A stretch of 7,135 nucleotides of DNA, taken from the NCBI GenBank assembly GCA_937928175.1, contig CALFVP010000178.1, positions 1-7,135 of the forward strand. Direction: 5' to 3'. The DNA comes from an uncultured bacterium. GTDB lineage: Bacteria > Spirochaetota > Brevinematia > DTOW01. This document shows, in pieces, positions 5,470-7,135 of this stretch; the stretch's first letter is position 1, and each line of letters opens with the position of its first letter. Under the pieces are notes generated by a model. That model did not search any database. It was not told where the DNA came from and worked only from the letters and a program-made list of their open reading frames with translations. A program made the position numbers and the translations under genes.

Positions 5470-5748
5470 TTAATTTAAAACAATTCCATGCTTTCTAAGA
5501 AAATCATACATCCTAGACTTAAGTCTAGCAACTTTATTCTTCTTAAAAACATTCTTAGTGTAAGTTTTATCAACAAGAGATTGATATTCTTTTAGCATTT
5601 TCTTAAGATCATCAACGTTACCTTTAGAAAGAACATGCTTAATTATCTTTTTTCTAAGTGATTTAACTGCTTCTTTCCATTTTTTATTTCTTAGATACCT
5701 TTTTTTATTTTGCCTTGCTCTCTTCTCGTTAGACTTTATATTAGCCAT
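5470..5748 (-). CDS. rpsT: 30S ribosomal protein S20
   Basis: S20 is a primary 16S rRNA-binding protein of the small subunit, a three-helix bundle. The 92-residue product begins MANIKSNEKRARQNKKRYLRN, the classic S20 start, and is very basic, with long helical segments rich in Lys and Leu. Length is near the usual 85-90. The start is ATG at 5748, preceded by a run of six G (5759-5754) ending 5 nt before the ATG, an unusual but workable Shine-Dalgarno. It has its own promoter in the 81-bp spacer after the ATPase gene and is followed 7 bp later by tRNA-Pro, so both probably share one transcript. There is nothing abnormal in the protein. Confidence 0.97.
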   Translation of the reverse strand: MANIKSNEKRARQNKKRYLRNKKWKEAVKSLRKKIIKHVLSKGNVDDLKKMLKEYQSLVDKTYTKNVFKKNKVARLKSRMYDFLRKHGIVLN

Positions 5749-5753
5749 TAAAG

Positions 5754-5759
5754 CCCCCC
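5754..5759 (-). promoter_or_regulatory. G6 ribosome-binding site of rpsT
   Basis: Six consecutive G residues, 5 nt before the rpsT ATG, replace the usual GGAGG. They can pair with the CCUCC of 16S rRNA using one G-U pair. The tract stands out in very AT-rich intergenic DNA. Confidence 0.5.
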
Positions 5760-5773
5760 AAAACCTAAAATAA

Positions 5774-5803
5774 ATTTTAATAAAAACACTTCTATTTTAT
5801 CAA
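5774..5803 (-). promoter_or_regulatory. Predicted rpsT promoter (TTGATA-18-TAAAAT)
   Basis: On the minus strand TTGATA (5803-5798, 5 of 6) is followed after 18 bp by TAAAAT (5779-5774, 5 of 6). The start point is expected near 5767, giving a leader of about 19 nt that contains the G6 ribosome site. It would allow rpsT and tRNA-Pro to be expressed independently of the upstream metal ATPase. Confidence 0.55.
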
Positions 5804-5829
5804 ATAAATTAAACCTTAAAACAAAAATA

Positions 5830-7135
5830 TCATTCTGAAAAATTCCTAAAAACAGAATTTGATATAGTAACTAAAGTGATACCAGTATCAGCTAAAATAG
5901 CAAGCCACAACCACATAAACCCTAAAATACCTAAAAAACCTACTAAAAATTTAAAACCTAAACCAATAATTATATTCTGGATAACAATACTTTTAGTTTT
6001 TCTAGATATAACAAAAGCTTCTAGAATTTTATTAAGATCAGGTGTACTTACAACAACATCTGCACTAACCCTCGCCAGAGAATTAATAGGAGTATTAAAA
6101 GCAATCCCTATATCGGACTTTAACATAACTAACGTATCATTAATTCCATCTCCAACATACATCACTTTACCGTTAACGTTTTTAAACTTTTCAACAACTT
6201 CTGCTTTTTCTTCAGGCGTTTTATTGTACATAACTTCATCAAATCCTAGTTTATTGGCTACTTTAAAAGCATTAATTTCACCATCGCCTGTAATCAAAAA
6301 AAACTTAGAAATTCCTTTCTCTCTAAGTTTATCAATAACTAATTTTGCTTCATACCTTTCTTCATCATCAAACAACATAAATCCAAGGTATTTCCCACCT
6401 CTTGCAACATGAATAACAGTTTGATCTTCAATACACTCATCATGATGAATACCTTCAATATGCATCAATTTGTCATTACCCAAAATAACTTTATCCCCAT
6501 CTATAAAACCCATTATTCCATAACCAGGTACCTCTTTAACATCATTCACATTAGATTTTAAAAGGTCACCAGCGTAATGAAGAATAGATTTTGAAATTTT
6601 GTGGTTAGAATATTGAGCTAACGAAGATGCTACGTAAAGTAATTCTTTTTCAGAAACTCGATTCACAGGAGAAACTTTTTTAAAGTTAAGGTAGCCTTTA
6701 GTCAATGTACCGGTCTTATCAAAGAAAATAATTTTCGATTTAGGTATCTCATCTATAACTGGAATATTCTTTACTATAATACCTTTTGATGAAAGTGTTC
6801 CTATTCCTTTGAAATAAGTAAGAGGCACACTAACCACTACAGCACAAGGACAAGAAATGGCAAGTAATATAAGTCCCCTATACACCCACTCTTTAAACTG
6901 ATAATTACCAATCAATACAGGAGGTAAAACAGAAACCATAATGGAAATAAATAGAACCACAGGAATGTAATACCTAGATAATTCAGTTATAAATCTTTCA
7001 GTTTTAGGTTTTCCAGAATTACTACGTATCTCATCTAAAATTTTACTTATTACAGTATTCTTAAAACGTGAAGTTACTTTTATTTCCATAAATCCATCAA
7101 TACTAACGTATCCTGCGTAAACTTTACTACCAACA
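5830..7135 (-). CDS. P1B-type (Zn/Cd/Pb) heavy-metal translocating ATPase, C-terminal part
   Basis: ATP-driven efflux pump of the ZntA/CadA type in the cytoplasmic membrane. The open frame continues upstream of the ATG at 7089 to the window edge, and those 15 codons (VGSKVYAGYVSIDGF) are the conserved end of the actuator domain. The gene is therefore 5'-truncated by the window and does not start at 7089. Residues numbered from that internal Met: membrane segments near 41-60 and 70-93, the latter with the metal-binding CPC (80-82); phosphorylation site DKTGT (124-128); nucleotide domain with GYG (189-191); TGDG (267-270); hinge GDGIND (313-318); and two final membrane segments holding Lys380 and LAILADTG with Asp401. 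CPC plus the last-helix Lys and Asp point to the P1B-2 class. Oddity: the HP dipeptide of the nucleotide domain is His-Lys (163-164). It ends 81 bp before rpsT. Confidence 0.93.
   Translation of the reverse strand, partial: VGSKVYAGYVSIDGFMEIKVTSRFKNTVISKILDEIRSNSGKPKTERFITELSRYYIPVVLFISIMVSVLPPVLIGNYQFKEWVYRGLILLAISCPCAVVVSVPLTYFKGIGTLSSKGIIVKNIPVIDEIPKSKIIFFDKTGTLTKGYLNFKKVSPVNRVSEKELLYVASSLAQYSNHKISKSILHYAGDLLKSNVNDVKEVPGYGIMGFIDGDKVILGNDKLMHIEGIHHDECIEDQTVIHVARGGKYLGFMLFDDEERYEAKLVIDKLREKGISKFFLITGDGEINAFKVANKLGFDEVMYNKTPEEKAEVVEKFKNVNGKVMYVGDGINDTLVMLKSDIGIAFNTPINSLARVSADVVVSTPDLNKILEAFVISRKTKSIVIQNIIIGLGFKFLVGFLGILGFMWLWLAILADTGITLVTISNSVFRNFSE

Noticed and set aside
5876..6412. 178-residue plus-strand open frame opposite the metal ATPase
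   Set aside because: It mirrors conserved ATPase segments, including the hinge GDGIND region. Its Pro/Ser/Thr/Ile-rich composition is the usual antisense artefact.
1..7135. Mobile element, CRISPR array, toxin-antitoxin or defence system
   Set aside because: There are no transposase or integrase genes, no spaced direct repeats and no small paired genes. tRNA-Pro is intact with no att-like duplication of its 3' end in the window.

Overview
This window looks like ordinary chromosome from an AT-rich bacterium. By rough impression it is about one-third G+C, with Arg mostly AGA and Ile often ATA. Gene content is bacterial: ClpX, ThyX, MnmA, ribosomal protein S20, a lipoprotein and a soft-metal P1B-type ATPase. 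The lipoprotein has a signal peptide with a loose lipobox (V-Y-S-C). The style of the ClpX sequence would fit a spirochaete-like or deep-branching, possibly thermophilic, lineage. That placement is an impression only, because nothing in the window decides the taxon.

Layout. (a) 1-1208, minus strand: mnmA (tRNA 2-thiouridylase) followed 39 bp later by the N-terminal 39 codons of a P-II signalling protein, which runs off the left edge. (b) 1209-1296: an 88-bp divergent intergenic region with a perfect 6-3-6 inverted repeat lying over the predicted mnmA -35 element. (c) 1297-4512, plus strand: a NeuB-family nonulosonate synthase; then a strong sigma70-type promoter (TTGAAT-17-TATAAT) with a good Shine-Dalgarno in front of clpX; then thyX 9 bp after clpX, probably one transcript. 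(d) 4607-5383, plus strand: an unrecognised lipoprotein, preceded by a 7-2-7 palindrome. (e) 5388-7135, minus strand: the 3' part of a Zn/Cd/Pb-type P1B ATPase entering from the right edge, then rpsT with its own promoter, and tRNA-Pro(UGG) only 7 bp after rpsT. The tRNA 3' end faces the lipoprotein stop codon across 4 bp.

How the genes relate. Most are housekeeping genes and do not form one pathway. Translation functions are MnmA (s2U34 of Lys/Glu/Gln tRNAs), S20 and tRNA-Pro. ClpX and ThyX share a promoter, which suggests a growth-linked transcript. NeuB has no partner (neuA, neuC, legionaminate or pseudaminate genes) in view. The ATPase is a metal exporter.

No mobile element, CRISPR array, toxin-antitoxin or defence system is visible, and there is no gene-free stretch over 100 bp. 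The best items for a second look are: a sharp base-composition change inside the P-II gene at the left edge (about 58% versus 30% G+C in adjacent 60-bp blocks); an altered ThyX signature motif (RHH with 8 residues before Ser instead of RHRx7S); loss of the HP dipeptide in the ATPase; and the operator-like inverted repeat between mnmA and neuB.
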